64,000 nucleotides of DNA from Clostridiales bacterium. GTDB taxonomy: Bacteria; Bacillota; Clostridia; TANB77; SIG350. The notes beneath the pieces are model-generated. The model ran no database searches and was not told the DNA's origin. It saw only the letters and a program-made list of their open reading frames with translations. The stretch is from NCBI GenBank assembly GCA_015056545.1, contig SVGE01000003.1:1-64000 (forward strand). Reading direction: 5' to 3'. Position numbers and translations under genes: made by a program. Positions 7,523 through 16,743 of the stretch are shown piece after piece. Within the stretch, counting starts at the first letter, position 1. Every line of letters starts with the position of its first letter.

Positions 7523-8773
7523 TCACTCCTCTCTATATAATTCATTAACAATACTTGACCTACTACTAAGTGAGCAAAATATTGGTTTTAAACCATACTC
7601 TTTATATATTTTTGAAAGCTCATAAGTAAAAGATATTACATTATCAAAATCTGGAGCCTTTTTATTTTCATATGGTGTACACTTTTTTGGTTGAAATACA
7701 CTATAATCAAATACTATTCCTTTTTGAGATATTTTTTTTGCAAATTCTAATGTTTCATTCATATCATCTAAACCTAAAACAAAATTACTTCTTACATTTC
7801 CTTTGCCCATTATATTTACTGCTTCTTCCATTTTTGATAAAAAGTCATCATATTTCATTTTTCCAGGACAAGTTTCTTCAAAATTTTGTTTGTTTACAAC
7901 TTCTAAGTTATATTGTACTTGATTTATTCCTAAGTGTTTCATTTTAATTACTCTTTCAATTTTGTCATGTGGTGCAATATTAATATAATTATCATGTATG
8001 CTTAAATTAATTGTTTTAGATAAATATTCAATAGTTTCCTCTGCAATAATCCATACATCTGTATTGGTAGGTAAATTTCCTGCCATAAAAAATATATGCA
8101 AATGATCTAATTTACTATTTTCAATTATATATTTTAATGAATATTCTAACCCCTTTAAATATTCTTCTTTTTTATTTTCCCACCATTTATTTACATCAAA
8201 ATCATAATTTTTTAAGCTATTTAAACTAGGTTTAAATACACTATCTTCTTCTTTTGGATGAAGGTCACAAAATTTACATGGCTTACCTGAAAGCCAATTA
8301 TAACATCCTTCAAAAAATAATATAGATATTCTATCAATTCCAACTATATCTATATAATCACCTATTGTTGCATTATTATCAATAATCTCACTAGGTATTT
8401 TTTGTTTTAATATATCTGCTGTTTTTATTAAATTAATATTTAATTTAGCTTTTTCTCCTTCAATTTCTATATTTATTTTTCCATTATCATCTAGTTTTAA
8501 TATAAGTGGTGAATTAACAGAATATCTTAATTTAACAATACTCTTATTTACACCATCATCTAATAATACTTCTGATGGTATAACAGTTTCATCTTTTGAC
8601 ATATCATATACCTGGAAATCTGTAGCTACTGGTTTTACAACTCTTCTTTTAATTTTATAATTATTAATATTTTCATAATTATTAAATAAATTTAAAGGTT
8701 CAAACTTTACTCCATGCTTTAATATGAGTATTTTTAATCTCACTATTTCTGAAAAATTTTCATATTTATTCAT
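7523..8773 (-). CDS. radical SAM protein with atypical CX8CX2C motif
   Basis: A 416-residue protein. Cys157, Cys166 and Cys169 form C-x8-C-x2-C (EGCYNWLSGKPCKFCD), a widened version of the CX3CX2C motif that holds the 4Fe-4S cluster in radical SAM enzymes. Following elements fit the partial TIM barrel: HIFFMAGNLPTN (GGE-like strand position), ISIHDNYINIAP, NQVQYNLEVVNKQNFEETCPGK and RSNFVLGLDD. The N-terminal ~140 residues are a separate beta-rich region of unknown role. It is the first gene of the operon with Nudix, PRTase-like, CYTH and P-loop proteins. The reaction cannot be predicted; the wide cysteine spacing is the notable feature. Confidence 0.75.
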   Translation of the reverse strand: MNKYENFSEIVRLKILILKHGVKFEPLNLFNNYENINNYKIKRRVVKPVATDFQVYDMSKDETVIPSEVLLDDGVNKSIVKLRYSVNSPLILKLDDNGKINIEIEGEKAKLNINLIKTADILKQKIPSEIIDNNATIGDYIDIVGIDRISILFFEGCYNWLSGKPCKFCDLHPKEEDSVFKPSLNSLKNYDFDVNKWWENKKEEYLKGLEYSLKYIIENSKLDHLHIFFMAGNLPTNTDVWIIAEETIEYLSKTINLSIHDNYINIAPHDKIERVIKMKHLGINQVQYNLEVVNKQNFEETCPGKMKYDDFLSKMEEAVNIMGKGNVRSNFVLGLDDMNETLEFAKKISQKGIVFDYSVFQPKKCTPYENKKAPDFDNVISFTYELSKIYKEYGLKPIFCSLSSRSSIVNELYREE

Positions 8774-8831
8774 TTTCTCTCCTCCTTATTATTAATGTAA
8801 AGGGTATGGAAAATATACCATACCCCTTAGA

Positions 8832-9410
8832 TTAGTAATAATTTTTTAAGAAATCCTGATTACTTGAATTTTTCATTTTATTTATTCTTTCAACTTCAAG
8901 AATTTTCTTAACTTGCTTTATTGCTTCTTGCAAATTATCATTTACAACTAAATAATCATATACCTTTTTAGCTACTTCTACTTCTTTTTTAGCAATCTCT
9001 ATTCTTCCTTTCCCTCTGTCACCCATTCTTTTAATTAATTCTTCAATAGTAGGTGGTATTATATATATAAGAATTGCATTAGGAAATGCTTTTTTTATAT
9101 TTATTCCTCCTTCTACATTTACATCAAAGAATATATCATTTGGATAATGTTTATCCAAATCAGGAATCGGTGTTCCATAATAGTTGCTATCATAAAGACT
9201 AGTTTCTAAAAAGAACCCTTTATCTTCTCTTTCCTTAAATTCTTGTTTTGAAATATATTCATAATCAAATCCTTCTACTTCACCTTCTCTGGGGCTCCGA
9301 GTTGTACATGAAACATATCTATATGTGTTTCCTTCTTTTGCAATCTCTTTATAGATAGTTCCTTTTCCAGCTCCACTTGGTCCTGATAATACAACAATAA
9401 TATTATTCAT
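8832..9410 (-). CDS. gmk: guanylate kinase
   Basis: A 192-residue guanylate kinase that phosphorylates GMP (or dGMP) to GDP. The P-loop GPSGAGKGT is at residues 10-18, followed by the GMP-binding TTRSPREGEVEGFDYEYIS segment, DVNVEGG (Walker B region), and IPPTIEELIKRMGDRG of the lid. Length is typical. The ATG at 9410 follows GGAGG by 7 nt; an ATG six bases earlier is too close to that RBS. Housekeeping gene placed between the two CYTH/radical SAM operons. Confidence 0.97.
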   Translation of the reverse strand: MNNIIVVLSGPSGAGKGTIYKEIAKEGNTYRYVSCTTRSPREGEVEGFDYEYISKQEFKEREDKGFFLETSLYDSNYYGTPIPDLDKHYPNDIFFDVNVEGGINIKKAFPNAILIYIIPPTIEELIKRMGDRGKGRIEIAKKEVEVAKKVYDYLVVNDNLQEAIKQVKKILEVERINKMKNSSNQDFLKNYY

Positions 9411-9546
9411 ATACATACCTCCTAAATTATTAGAAAATCTAAATTACCTCTATTTTACAATATAATTTTATTTTGTTTTAGATATAAAATCAAATACTAA
9501 TTATTTATATTGGTCATAAATCTCTTTTATGGGTATAAACACAAAA

Positions 9547-9580
9547 ATAAATAGCACACATTATACTGTATGCTATTTTA
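9547..9580 (-). terminator. terminator after the second CYTH gene
   Basis: AATAGCA and TGCTATT arms around a short AT-rich loop, followed by T-rich sequence on the minus strand, directly downstream of the stop at 9583. Confidence 0.6.
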
Positions 9581-9582
9581 CT

Positions 9583-10140
9583 CTAATTATTTTCTAAAAA
9601 TTTATTTAAATTATTTTCAAACTCAATCTTAAATTCTAAGTCATTCATTTTTTCTTTAAAAATATCTCCATATAATTTATCTGGATAAGTTGTTATCCCA
9701 ACTTGTTTTATATATTCTTGAATATCTTCAAATTGACAGTTTTCTTTTAATTCAAATTCAACATATGTTCCAAGTAAATCAATTTCATCTATACATATTA
9801 TTGCTTTTTCTATTTCTCTTACTTCTCTATTTCTATTTATATATAAATAAGGTTTTAATCCAATGTTACTTAAAAAATCATATCCTTCTTTAATTGTATT
9901 TATATTTATTAATTCTTCATTCCATGTGCTATTCTCTAATCTTTTCTTACTTTCAATAAATACTTTTCCATTTTTTTTTCTGATACGAATAATATATCCT
10001 AATTTATCTAATGAATCAAATCCGTATAATCCCATGCATAAATCAATACATTTTTGATTATCTTCTACTTTTATTGAAGAATTAATTATTTTTGTTTTTA
10101 TATCTTCATCTATTTTATATCTAATTTCTCTTTCTAACAT
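9583..10140 (-). CDS. CYTH domain protein (class IV adenylate cyclase-like), copy 2
   Basis: A 185-residue CYTH protein beginning LEREIRYKID, the family's ExE...K opening. Next come IIRIRKKNGKVFIESKKR (basic tunnel strands), CIDEIDLLGTYVEFEL (the paired acidic strands with the conserved Gly) and YGDIFKEKM near the C-terminus. The family hydrolyses or cyclises triphosphates with divalent metal. Its ATG overlaps the last bases of the LysR-radical SAM gene by 7 nt, so the two are a translationally coupled two-gene unit. A terminator follows. It is clearly distinct from copy 1 at 5052-5633. Confidence 0.85.
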   Translation of the reverse strand: MLEREIRYKIDEDIKTKIINSSIKVEDNQKCIDLCMGLYGFDSLDKLGYIIRIRKKNGKVFIESKKRLENSTWNEELININTIKEGYDFLSNIGLKPYLYINRNREVREIEKAIICIDEIDLLGTYVEFELKENCQFEDIQEYIKQVGITTYPDKLYGDIFKEKMNDLEFKIEFENNLNKFLENN

Positions 10141-11951
10141 TTACAATTTTCCCCCATTTTATAATAAACTTCTTTTATTTTCTTTCCTAATTCTTCATCT
10201 TCTCTATTTTTAATATTATTATATAAATCTATACATTCATCTGTATTTCTGCATAAATTTACTTTACCATCTTGAGAAATAAATATATCATTATTATTTT
10301 TGCAAGAAATATTCTTATCTGTTCCTAATGCAACTTGACTGCAAGTACATCTTTGCAAATGTATATTATGATTCTCTTTTACATATGTATTTTTTCTAAA
10401 ATTACCTTTTTTCTTCTTATATCCCATATGTGTTATTTTAGGTATTATATTATCTATTGAATAATAATTTTCTATAGTATTAGGATATAATTCAATAAAT
10501 TTTAAATCTGATTTTATAGAAATAGCAAATTTTACAAGTTCACTAATATCTTCTAATTTGTCATTTACACCTTTAATTAATACAGTATTAATTAAAATTT
10601 TTAATGTAGGATATTTATATCTTAATTCTCTAATTGCCTCTAAAACTTTTTCATATGCGCCTTTAACTCCACTTATTTTTTCATACTCTTTTTTATCAAT
10701 ACTATGAATAGATAATATTAATTCATCAACATATTCACCTATCCACATATTATCTTTTAACAAATATCCATTAGTAGTTATTTTTACTTTTGCTCCTTCA
10801 TTTTTTAAAGAAGTAATTATCTCTTTTAAATCTTTTCTAAGTAGAGGTTCTCCACCAGTTAAATGAACTTCTTTTAATTCATATTTTTTATTAAATATTT
10901 TAAACATATATTTTATATCTTCATAATTAAGTAACTCTTCCCTATTATCCTTTATTCCCTCTTTATGGCAAAACTTACAATTATATGTACATTCTTGATT
11001 TAGAATTAATCTAATTGTTTTTTGTTTTAGATAACTTAACATATCTGTTTTTTCTTTTAATACCTCTATAAATTTTTTAGGTGCACTTGTTAAAAATTCA
11101 GAAATATATGCTACACATATTTTTGTTTTAGGAAATTCTCCTTCTATTGGTATTTCTATAAGCTCACCTGACTGTATCTTATCTATAACTGACATTCTTG
11201 AAAAATACCCTATTCCTATCCCCTTTTTAACTAAATCAAGCATTACTTCTGTAGTTGCAACTTCTATATTAGGTTCAAATTTATTTATGTTTTCACCCAT
11301 AACTTTTAATAATTCTTTTCTTGTACTTGTTGTTTTTGGTTGAAGTATTAATGGATAGCTAGATAGTTCATTTATACTTATTTTTTTATTATTTTTTAAT
11401 AAATTTGAATATTTATTACTTCCTACAAAACAATTATCTACTTCTAATAAATCAGTTATAGTTACATCTTCTCTTGAACTTTCTACTGGATAACTATCTA
11501 TTATTATATCTAATTCTCTTTTTTCAAGTAATTCAACCATATCTGCAGTTGATTTGTTTACTATTGAAAATCTTATTCCAGGATATTTTTTTCTAAATGT
11601 TTCTATTATATCTGATACAAGATATATACAAATATGTGTTGGTACACCTATTTTTACCTCTCCTGTTAGTAAATCATTTGAATCATTTAAAATTTTAAAT
11701 CCTGTTCTTAATGTATTATATGCACTTTCAATATAGTATAAAAGTTTTACTGCATCAGCTGTTAATTCAACTCCTTTTGAAGTACGATTAAATAATTTAC
11801 AATTTAATTTATTTTCTAGTTCTTTTATATTATAGCTTACCGCTGGTTGTGATACATAAAGTGCATTTGCTGCTTTTGTTATACTTCCTAATTTAGCTAC
11901 TGCTAAAAAGGTTGTACATAAATTTAAATCTAAGTTATTTATTTCATCCAT
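10134..11951 (-). CDS. LysR-type regulator fused to a MoaA-like radical SAM enzyme
   Basis: A 605-residue two-part protein. Residues 1-65 are a LysR winged HTH (LGSITKAANALYVSQPAVSYNI, then LFNRTSKGVELT). Residues ~95-300 are a complete LysR effector-binding domain (GEVKIGVPTHI, IIIDSYPVE, MLDLVKKGIGIGYFSR). Residues ~305-605 are a radical SAM enzyme: Cys321-x3-Cys325-x2-Cys328 for the 4Fe-4S cluster, GGEP at 366-369, ITTNGYLL, and a Cys-rich C-terminus (CTC, C, C, CKC) suggesting an auxiliary SPASM-like cluster. The junction is in frame with no internal stop and no RBS needed. Overlaps the CYTH gene. A sensor-regulator joined to a catalytic redox enzyme is unusual; the substrate may be the effector, but this is inference. 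Confidence 0.85.
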   Translation of the reverse strand: MDEINNLDLNLCTTFLAVAKLGSITKAANALYVSQPAVSYNIKELENKLNCKLFNRTSKGVELTADAVKLLYYIESAYNTLRTGFKILNDSNDLLTGEVKIGVPTHICIYLVSDIIETFRKKYPGIRFSIVNKSTADMVELLEKRELDIIIDSYPVESSREDVTITDLLEVDNCFVGSNKYSNLLKNNKKISINELSSYPLILQPKTTSTRKELLKVMGENINKFEPNIEVATTEVMLDLVKKGIGIGYFSRMSVIDKIQSGELIEIPIEGEFPKTKICVAYISEFLTSAPKKFIEVLKEKTDMLSYLKQKTIRLILNQECTYNCKFCHKEGIKDNREELLNYEDIKYMFKIFNKKYELKEVHLTGGEPLLRKDLKEIITSLKNEGAKVKITTNGYLLKDNMWIGEYVDELILSIHSIDKKEYEKISGVKGAYEKVLEAIRELRYKYPTLKILINTVLIKGVNDKLEDISELVKFAISIKSDLKFIELYPNTIENYYSIDNIIPKITHMGYKKKKGNFRKNTYVKENHNIHLQRCTCSQVALGTDKNISCKNNNDIFISQDGKVNLCRNTDECIDLYNNIKNREDEELGKKIKEVYYKMGENCKC

Positions 11952-11990
11952 AAATACTTAACTCCCTTCTATACAATATTATTTATATCA

Positions 11991-12028
11991 CCATAATACA
12001 TTATAACCTATTTTTATGGCTTTTTCAA
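11991..12028 (-). promoter_or_regulatory. sigma-A promoter with dyad operator for the LysR-radical SAM gene
   Basis: On the minus strand, TTGAAA (12023-12028), a 17-bp spacer and TATAAT (12000-12005) form a near-consensus promoter ~50 bp before the ATG. CCATAA (11991-11996) and TTATGG (12014-12019) are an inverted repeat straddling the -10 box, a likely site for autoregulation by the LysR domain. Confidence 0.65.
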
Positions 12029-12037
12029 TATATATAT

Positions 12038-12078
12038 GTAAAAAACACAATCACCCATATCTATTGGGTGATTGTGTT
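12038..12078 (-). terminator. terminator of the 12079-12942 gene
   Basis: Perfect stem AAACACAATCACCCA / TGGGTGATTGTGTTT with a short loop, directly after the stop codon at 12079. Confidence 0.85.
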
Positions 12079-12942
12079 TTAATAATTCACTTCTCTCATA
12101 CCTTCAAATTTATTACTATTTATCCATTTATTCATTAATTGAATTCCTTTTTCATCTGTCCCATATTTTTTTTGCATAACTAAAGCTGAATAATTAAAAC
12201 TCATATCTTTAGTGACTTTATCAGGTATCTTTAAACTCCAGTTCTCTTTTAATACTTCTAAAATTTTCTTTAAACACAAAATAAATTCTTCTTTTCCCTC
12301 ACTCGTATGTTTCCAACACACAAATGGATCTTCTGGACTTTTGGGCTTTTCTAATTTTAAATGTGCTTTAGATAATATCTTGGTATAATAATCCCAATTA
12401 TTCTTATTTAAAAAACTATTAAATGATATTGAATATGTATTTTTATTTTTTATAATAAAAATACTAATACCTGCAAGTTTATCTTTAAAAAAATCATATA
12501 AACTTAATAATAGTTCTACATATTCGTTAATATCATTTTCTTTTTTCTGTAACACACAATTAATTTTACTAAAAAAAACATTTGCATCTTCTTTTCTAAT
12601 AGGTTTAACTGATATTGAACTTTTATACCAGTCTGGTCCACTATGAGGATTACCTCCAAACTTAATCAATATTTCACTTTGTGCAAAATTATCTGTCGCT
12701 AAAAGAATTTTTTTTACATTTTCCTGTGCTGATTCATCAATAAGAAACCTTAAATAAGGAAAATGATTATGATTACCAGAATCACATCCTGTCGTTATAA
12801 CCTTGTTTTTATAGCAATTCCAAAGTAATTTCTCTAGGGCTTCACTTCCTTCTGACCATTCTTTTATAGCTTGTTTAACTTGTTCTTCTTTCAACTCTGA
12901 AATTCTTATAGAACTCCCATCATTCCAAGAAACCTTTTTCAT
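12079..12942 (-). CDS. conserved hypothetical protein, 287 aa
   Basis: The function of this protein is unknown. It starts MKKVSWNDGSSIRISELKEEQVKQAIKEW-like, then has a small Cys/His motif (TTGCDSGNHNHFPY, residues ~51-64) and a GGNPHSGPDWYK segment (~98-109) that I associate with a family of uncharacterised proteins in gut Firmicutes. No signal peptide or membrane helix is visible, and the protein seems all cytoplasmic. Monocistronic, with its own strong terminator and ~125 bp from uvrB upstream. The Cys and His residues could bind metal, but nothing else supports an enzymatic role. Confidence 0.7.
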   Translation of the reverse strand: MKKVSWNDGSSIRISELKEEQVKQAIKEWSEGSEALEKLLWNCYKNKVITTGCDSGNHNHFPYLRFLIDESAQENVKKILLATDNFAQSEILIKFGGNPHSGPDWYKSSISVKPIRKEDANVFFSKINCVLQKKENDINEYVELLLSLYDFFKDKLAGISIFIIKNKNTYSISFNSFLNKNNWDYYTKILSKAHLKLEKPKSPEDPFVCWKHTSEGKEEFILCLKKILEVLKENWSLKIPDKVTKDMSFNYSALVMQKKYGTDEKGIQLMNKWINSNKFEGMREVNY

Positions 12943-13033
12943 TCAAAACACTCCCTTAAAAATTAAGTAGAATAATACTAAAAAAAATTATATTAATATT
13001 ATATCATCTAAAAAGTATTTAAACAAGATGTAC

Positions 13034-13072
13034 AGTTAACATAAAATGATTAGTGTTAATAAAACACTAATC
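13034..13072 (-). terminator. terminator overlapping the uvrB stop codon
   Basis: Inverted repeat ATGATTAGTGTT ... AACACTAATCAT; the 5' arm contains the TAG stop of uvrB, and T-rich sequence follows on the minus strand. Confidence 0.7.
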
Positions 13073-15025
13073 ATTCAAAACATTCTCTAATTCTTTTATT
13101 TTATCTCTTATTTTAGCCGCTTCTTCAAATTCCATATTTTTAGCATGATTTATCATTTGTTTTGTTAAATCATCAATTATTTCTTCAATAGATTTATCTT
13201 TATCTGCTGAATATTTACCTTTTTCCTCTTCTACAACAATAGCTTTAATTGTATCTCTTACAGCTTTTTTAATCGTTTGAGGTACAATACCATTTTTCTC
13301 ATTATATTCTTTTTGAATTTTTCTTCTTCTATTAGTTTCACTTATTGCTTTTTCCATAGAATCTGTTAATTCATCAGCATACATAATAACTTTTCCTTCT
13401 GAATTTCTTGCTGCCCTACCTATTGTTTGTATTAAAGACCTTTCACTACGCAAGAAACCTTCTTTATCTGCATCTAATATTGTAACTAGTGAAACTTCTG
13501 GAATATCTAATCCTTCTCTTAAAAGATTTATTCCAACTAAAACATCTATTTTACCTATTCTTAATTCTTTTATTATTTCTAATCTTTCTAATGTATCAAT
13601 ATCTGAATGCATATATCTAACTTTAATATCTATATTTTTTAAATACTGAGTTAAATCTTCTGCCATCTTTTTAGTTAGTGTTGTAACTAAGACTCTTTCT
13701 TTTTTATCTACAACTTCTCTTATTTGAGTTATTAAATCATCTATTTGATTTTCAGCTGGTTTAACAATTATTTCTGGATCAAGTAATCCTGTTGGTCTAA
13801 TAATTTGTTCAACTGTTCCCTCTGACATATCTTTTTCATAATCAGCTGGTGTAGCACTAACAAATATTGCTTGATTTATCTTATCTTCCCATTCATTAAA
13901 TGTTAATGGTCTATTATCATAAGCTGATGGAAGTCTAAATCCATAATCTACTAATGATGTTTTTCTTGCTCTATCACCATTATACATTGCTCTAACTTGT
14001 GGAATCGTTACATGCGATTCATCAATTATTAGTAAAAAATCATCTGGAAAATAGTCCATAAGTGTATAAGGTGCTGAACCAGGTTTTCTTCCACTTATTA
14101 TTCTAGAATAGTTTTCTATACCTTGGCAAAAGCCTGTTTCTTTTAACATTTCTATATCAAAATTAGTTCTTTCTTCTATTCTTTGAGCTTCTATTAATTT
14201 ATTTTTATCTTTAAAATATTTTATTCTTTCTTCTAACTCTTTTTCTATTTCAACTATTGCATTTTCCATTTTATCTTTTGTTGTAACATAGTGTGATTTT
14301 GGAAAAATAATAACATATTCTCTTGTCCCAATAACTTTACCTGTTAATGGATGAATTTCAGATATTCTTTCAATCTCATCACCCCAAAATTCAATTCTTA
14401 TTGCATGATTAGTTGTTTCTGCAGTATATACCTCAACTACATCCCCTTTAACTCTAAAAGTTCCTCTTTTAAAATCTATTTCATTTCTAACATATTGCAT
14501 GTCCACTAATTTTTTTAAGATTTCATCTCTTGGCTTTATCATACCTGGACGTATAGAGATAACCATATTTTCATAATCTATTGGGTCGCCTAAACCATAA
14601 ATACATGACACACTTGCTACAATTATTACATCTTTTCTTTCATATAAAGATGCTGTTGCTGAATGGCGTAATTGGTCTATTTCATCATTAATTGATGCAT
14701 CTTTTTCAATATATGTATCACTAGATGGAACATATGCTTCTGGTTGATAATAATCATAATATGATACAAAATATTCAACTGCATTTTCAGGAAAGAATTC
14801 TTTAAATTCACTATATAACTGTCCTGCAAGTGTTTTATTATGTGCTAAAACTAATGTTGGTTTATTTACCTCCTTAATTACATTAGCCATAGTAAATGTT
14901 TTACCAGAACCTGTAACACCTAATAATGTTTGAAATTTCTTACCTTCTTTTATTCCATTAGTTAAGTATTCAATTGCCACAGGTTGGTCACCTGTTGGTT
15001 TAAAATCTGAATGTAATTTAAACAT
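13067..15025 (-). CDS. uvrB: UvrABC system protein B
   Basis: A 652-residue UvrB, the damage-verifying helicase of nucleotide excision repair. Walker A GVTGSGKT is at residues 36-43; the beta-hairpin [22 protein letters not shown] region, the DEAD-like [14 protein letters not shown] and the helicase motif [14 protein letters not shown] are all present. The C-terminal UVR motif ([20 protein letters not shown]) that contacts UvrC is intact. It is 19 bp downstream of deoC, in an unusual deoC-uvrB pair. uvrA and uvrC are not in the window. Confidence 0.98.
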   Translation of the reverse strand: MFKLHSDFKPTGDQPVAIEYLTNGIKEGKKFQTLLGVTGSGKTFTMANVIKEVNKPTLVLAHNKTLAGQLYSEFKEFFPENAVEYFVSYYDYYQPEAYVPSSDTYIEKDASINDEIDQLRHSATASLYERKDVIIVASVSCIYGLGDPIDYENMVISIRPGMIKPRDEILKKLVDMQYVRNEIDFKRGTFRVKGDVVEVYTAETTNHAIRIEFWGDEIERISEIHPLTGKVIGTREYVIIFPKSHYVTTKDKMENAIVEIEKELEERIKYFKDKNKLIEAQRIEERTNFDIEMLKETGFCQGIENYSRIISGRKPGSAPYTLMDYFPDDFLLIIDESHVTIPQVRAMYNGDRARKTSLVDYGFRLPSAYDNRPLTFNEWEDKINQAIFVSATPADYEKDMSEGTVEQIIRPTGLLDPEIIVKPAENQIDDLITQIREVVDKKERVLVTTLTKKMAEDLTQYLKNIDIKVRYMHSDIDTLERLEIIKELRIGKIDVLVGINLLREGLDIPEVSLVTILDADKEGFLRSERSLIQTIGRAARNSEGKVIMYADELTDSMEKAISETNRRRKIQKEYNEKNGIVPQTIKKAVRDTIKAIVVEEEKGKYSADKDKSIEEIIDDLTKQMINHAKNMEFEEAAKIRDKIKELENVLND

Positions 15026-15044
15026 ACTTTTTTCTCCTACTATA

Positions 15045-15698
15045 TTAATCTTTTCCTTTTATTAATTTAACTAACCTGCTTGTCCCTAATCTTGTTGCAC
15101 CATTTTCTATAAAACTTTCTGCATCTTCAAAAGAAGATATTCCTCCTGCCGCTTTTATTTCTTTTCCTTCTTTCATATATTTCTTAAATAATTTTATATC
15201 TTCTATTGTTGCCCCATTTGTTGAAAAACCTGTAGAAGTTTTAATATACTCTGCATTTGAATTAGATACTATTTCGCACATTTTTATTTTTTCTTCATCT
15301 TTTAAAAGACATGTTTCAATAATTACTTTTAATATTTTTCCATTACAAGCTTCTTTTATTTCATTTATCTCATTTAAAATATCATTATATTTTTTTGATT
15401 TTAAATCTCCAATATTTATAACCATATCTATTTCATCAGCACCATTATTTATGGCATCTTTTGTTTCCAAAACTTTTACTTTAGTAGTATTATATCCATT
15501 AGGGAATCCTATTACTGTACATATTTTAGCTTTATTTTTTACATATTCTTTTGCCTGTTTTACAAATGATGGTGGTATACAAACTGATGCAATATTATAT
15601 TCTATTGCGTCATCACAAATTACTCTTATGTCTTCCCAAGTTGCAGTTTGTTTCAATAAAGTATGGTCTACATATTTTAATATTTCTTTTTTATCCAT
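15045..15698 (-). CDS. deoC: deoxyribose-phosphate aldolase
   Basis: A 217-residue DeoC, which cleaves 2-deoxyribose 5-phosphate to glyceraldehyde 3-phosphate and acetaldehyde. Schiff-base Lys153 sits in YIKTSTGF, with the partner Lys182 in IKAAGGI and Asp91 in [10 protein letters not shown]. The ATG at 15698 follows GAGGAG by 8 nt; an upstream in-frame extension has no RBS and no family similarity. Co-transcribed with uvrB, which might link salvage of deoxynucleosides with DNA repair. Confidence 0.95.
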   Translation of the reverse strand: MDKKEILKYVDHTLLKQTATWEDIRVICDDAIEYNIASVCIPPSFVKQAKEYVKNKAKICTVIGFPNGYNTTKVKVLETKDAINNGADEIDMVINIGDLKSKKYNDILNEINEIKEACNGKILKVIIETCLLKDEEKIKMCEIVSNSNAEYIKTSTGFSTNGATIEDIKLFKKYMKEGKEIKAAGGISSFEDAESFIENGATRLGTSRLVKLIKGKD

Positions 15699-15826
15699 TA
15701 TTTTTTCTCCTCTTTTCTCTTTTTGTATTATATCAAATTTAAATATCTTTTTAAATAGTTTATGTATATTTATTAATATCACATTTAAAAAATATGTTTC
15801 ATATAATACCTTAAGAGGTTATTATT

Positions 15827-15989
15827 ATGAAAAATTGTGAACTTGTAACTTTAGTTTCTATACTTGCTTGTAGTATTGCAAAAGATAGAACACCTGAAGA
15901 ATTAGCTATTTTATCTGCTTTTTTTGTTCAACTTCGGTGATACTCTTGCAACACTTACTATATTAGATGAAACTTCAAATAATTGTTAA
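15827..15989 (+). pseudogene. small DUF6774-type gene broken by a one-base frameshift
   Basis: An ATG with AAGAGGT upstream opens a 37-codon ORF (MKNCELVTLVSILACSIAKD, continuing to FFVQLR) that ends at TGA 15938-15940. Removing one base at the CTTCGG junction near 15934 would continue the frame as QLGDTLATLTILDETSNNC to a TAA at 15987-15989. That joined product looks like the small DUF6774 family (CELV...ALACAIA...ELA.L...F.QLGDTLA). Either a true pseudogene or a sequencing/assembly error. The only gene on the plus strand in this stretch, with a bidirectional terminator after it. Confidence 0.65.
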
Positions 15990-16008
15990 TTGTTTATTTT
16001 GATTACAT

Positions 16009-16050
16009 AAAGATAGAGAGTATATATTTTTTTTATACTCTCTATCTATT
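16009..16050. terminator. bidirectional terminator
   Basis: Stem AGATAGAGAGTATA / TATACTCTCTATCT flanked by A- and T-rich runs, between the plus-strand DUF6774 gene and the minus-strand gene ending at 16057. Confidence 0.8.
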
Positions 16051-16056
16051 ATTTTT

Positions 16057-16710
16057 TTATAAATCAAATTTAATTGGATTACCTTCTTCTTCATTATTTA
16101 CTATTTCTTCTTCTGTTTCCTCTTCAATTTCATTTTGTTCAAATCCTCCTACTCTTTCAAAACCTTCATTCATTGTATTAACTTTATTATTCTCTTCTAC
16201 TATATTTACTGTTGAATTATTTAGTGCTAAATATACTGCAGCTTCTGCTGCCACAAGATAAATAATACTACTAATTATCCACATAGTTCTTGCTTCTGCT
16301 TTAGCCTCTTCTATTATCTTCTCTAAGTAACTTTCTTCTCCAAAAGTTTCAGATAAACTCATAATCCATTTATAACTATAATCATTTTCTAATTCACTAA
16401 CATTGCTTTCTACACTAAATAATCCATAAAATAATAATATAACTGCAACTGCTATAGGTAATAATTTACTAAACTTATGTACACTTTCATACACTTCACT
16501 GGTACATTCTTTTAATGTGTTTTTTATTAAAAGATATACTGATACAAATCCAACAACAGCTATAGATAAGTATCTAATTATACTTGTACTTATATCACTT
16601 GCTTCTACTATTATATCTCCTATCATTAATGTAAGATATAAAACTACAATTTGAACACCTATAAAACTACTTGGAAAATTCTTTACTTTCTTTTCTTTAT
16701 TATTACTCAT
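16057..16710 (-). CDS. hypothetical four-helix membrane protein
   Basis: A 217-residue protein with four clear membrane helices: residues ~16-34, ~46-63, ~83-101 and ~145-165. A cytoplasmic basic start (MSNNKEKKVKNF) precedes them, and an acidic, low-complexity tail (EEETEEEIVNNEEEG) follows. Not recognised as a named family. It lies 33 bp downstream of the M48 peptidase gene and is probably co-transcribed, so it may be a partner or substrate of that membrane protease. This is inferred only from position. Confidence 0.6.
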   Translation of the reverse strand: MSNNKEKKVKNFPSSFIGVQIVVLYLTLMIGDIIVEASDISTSIIRYLSIAVVGFVSVYLLIKNTLKECTSEVYESVHKFSKLLPIAVAVILLFYGLFSVESNVSELENDYSYKWIMSLSETFGEESYLEKIIEEAKAEARTMWIISSIIYLVAAEAAVYLALNNSTVNIVEENNKVNTMNEGFERVGGFEQNEIEEETEEEIVNNEEEGNPIKFDL

Positions 16711-16743
16711 AACAATCTCCTCCTTTGTAATAATAATTTATAA

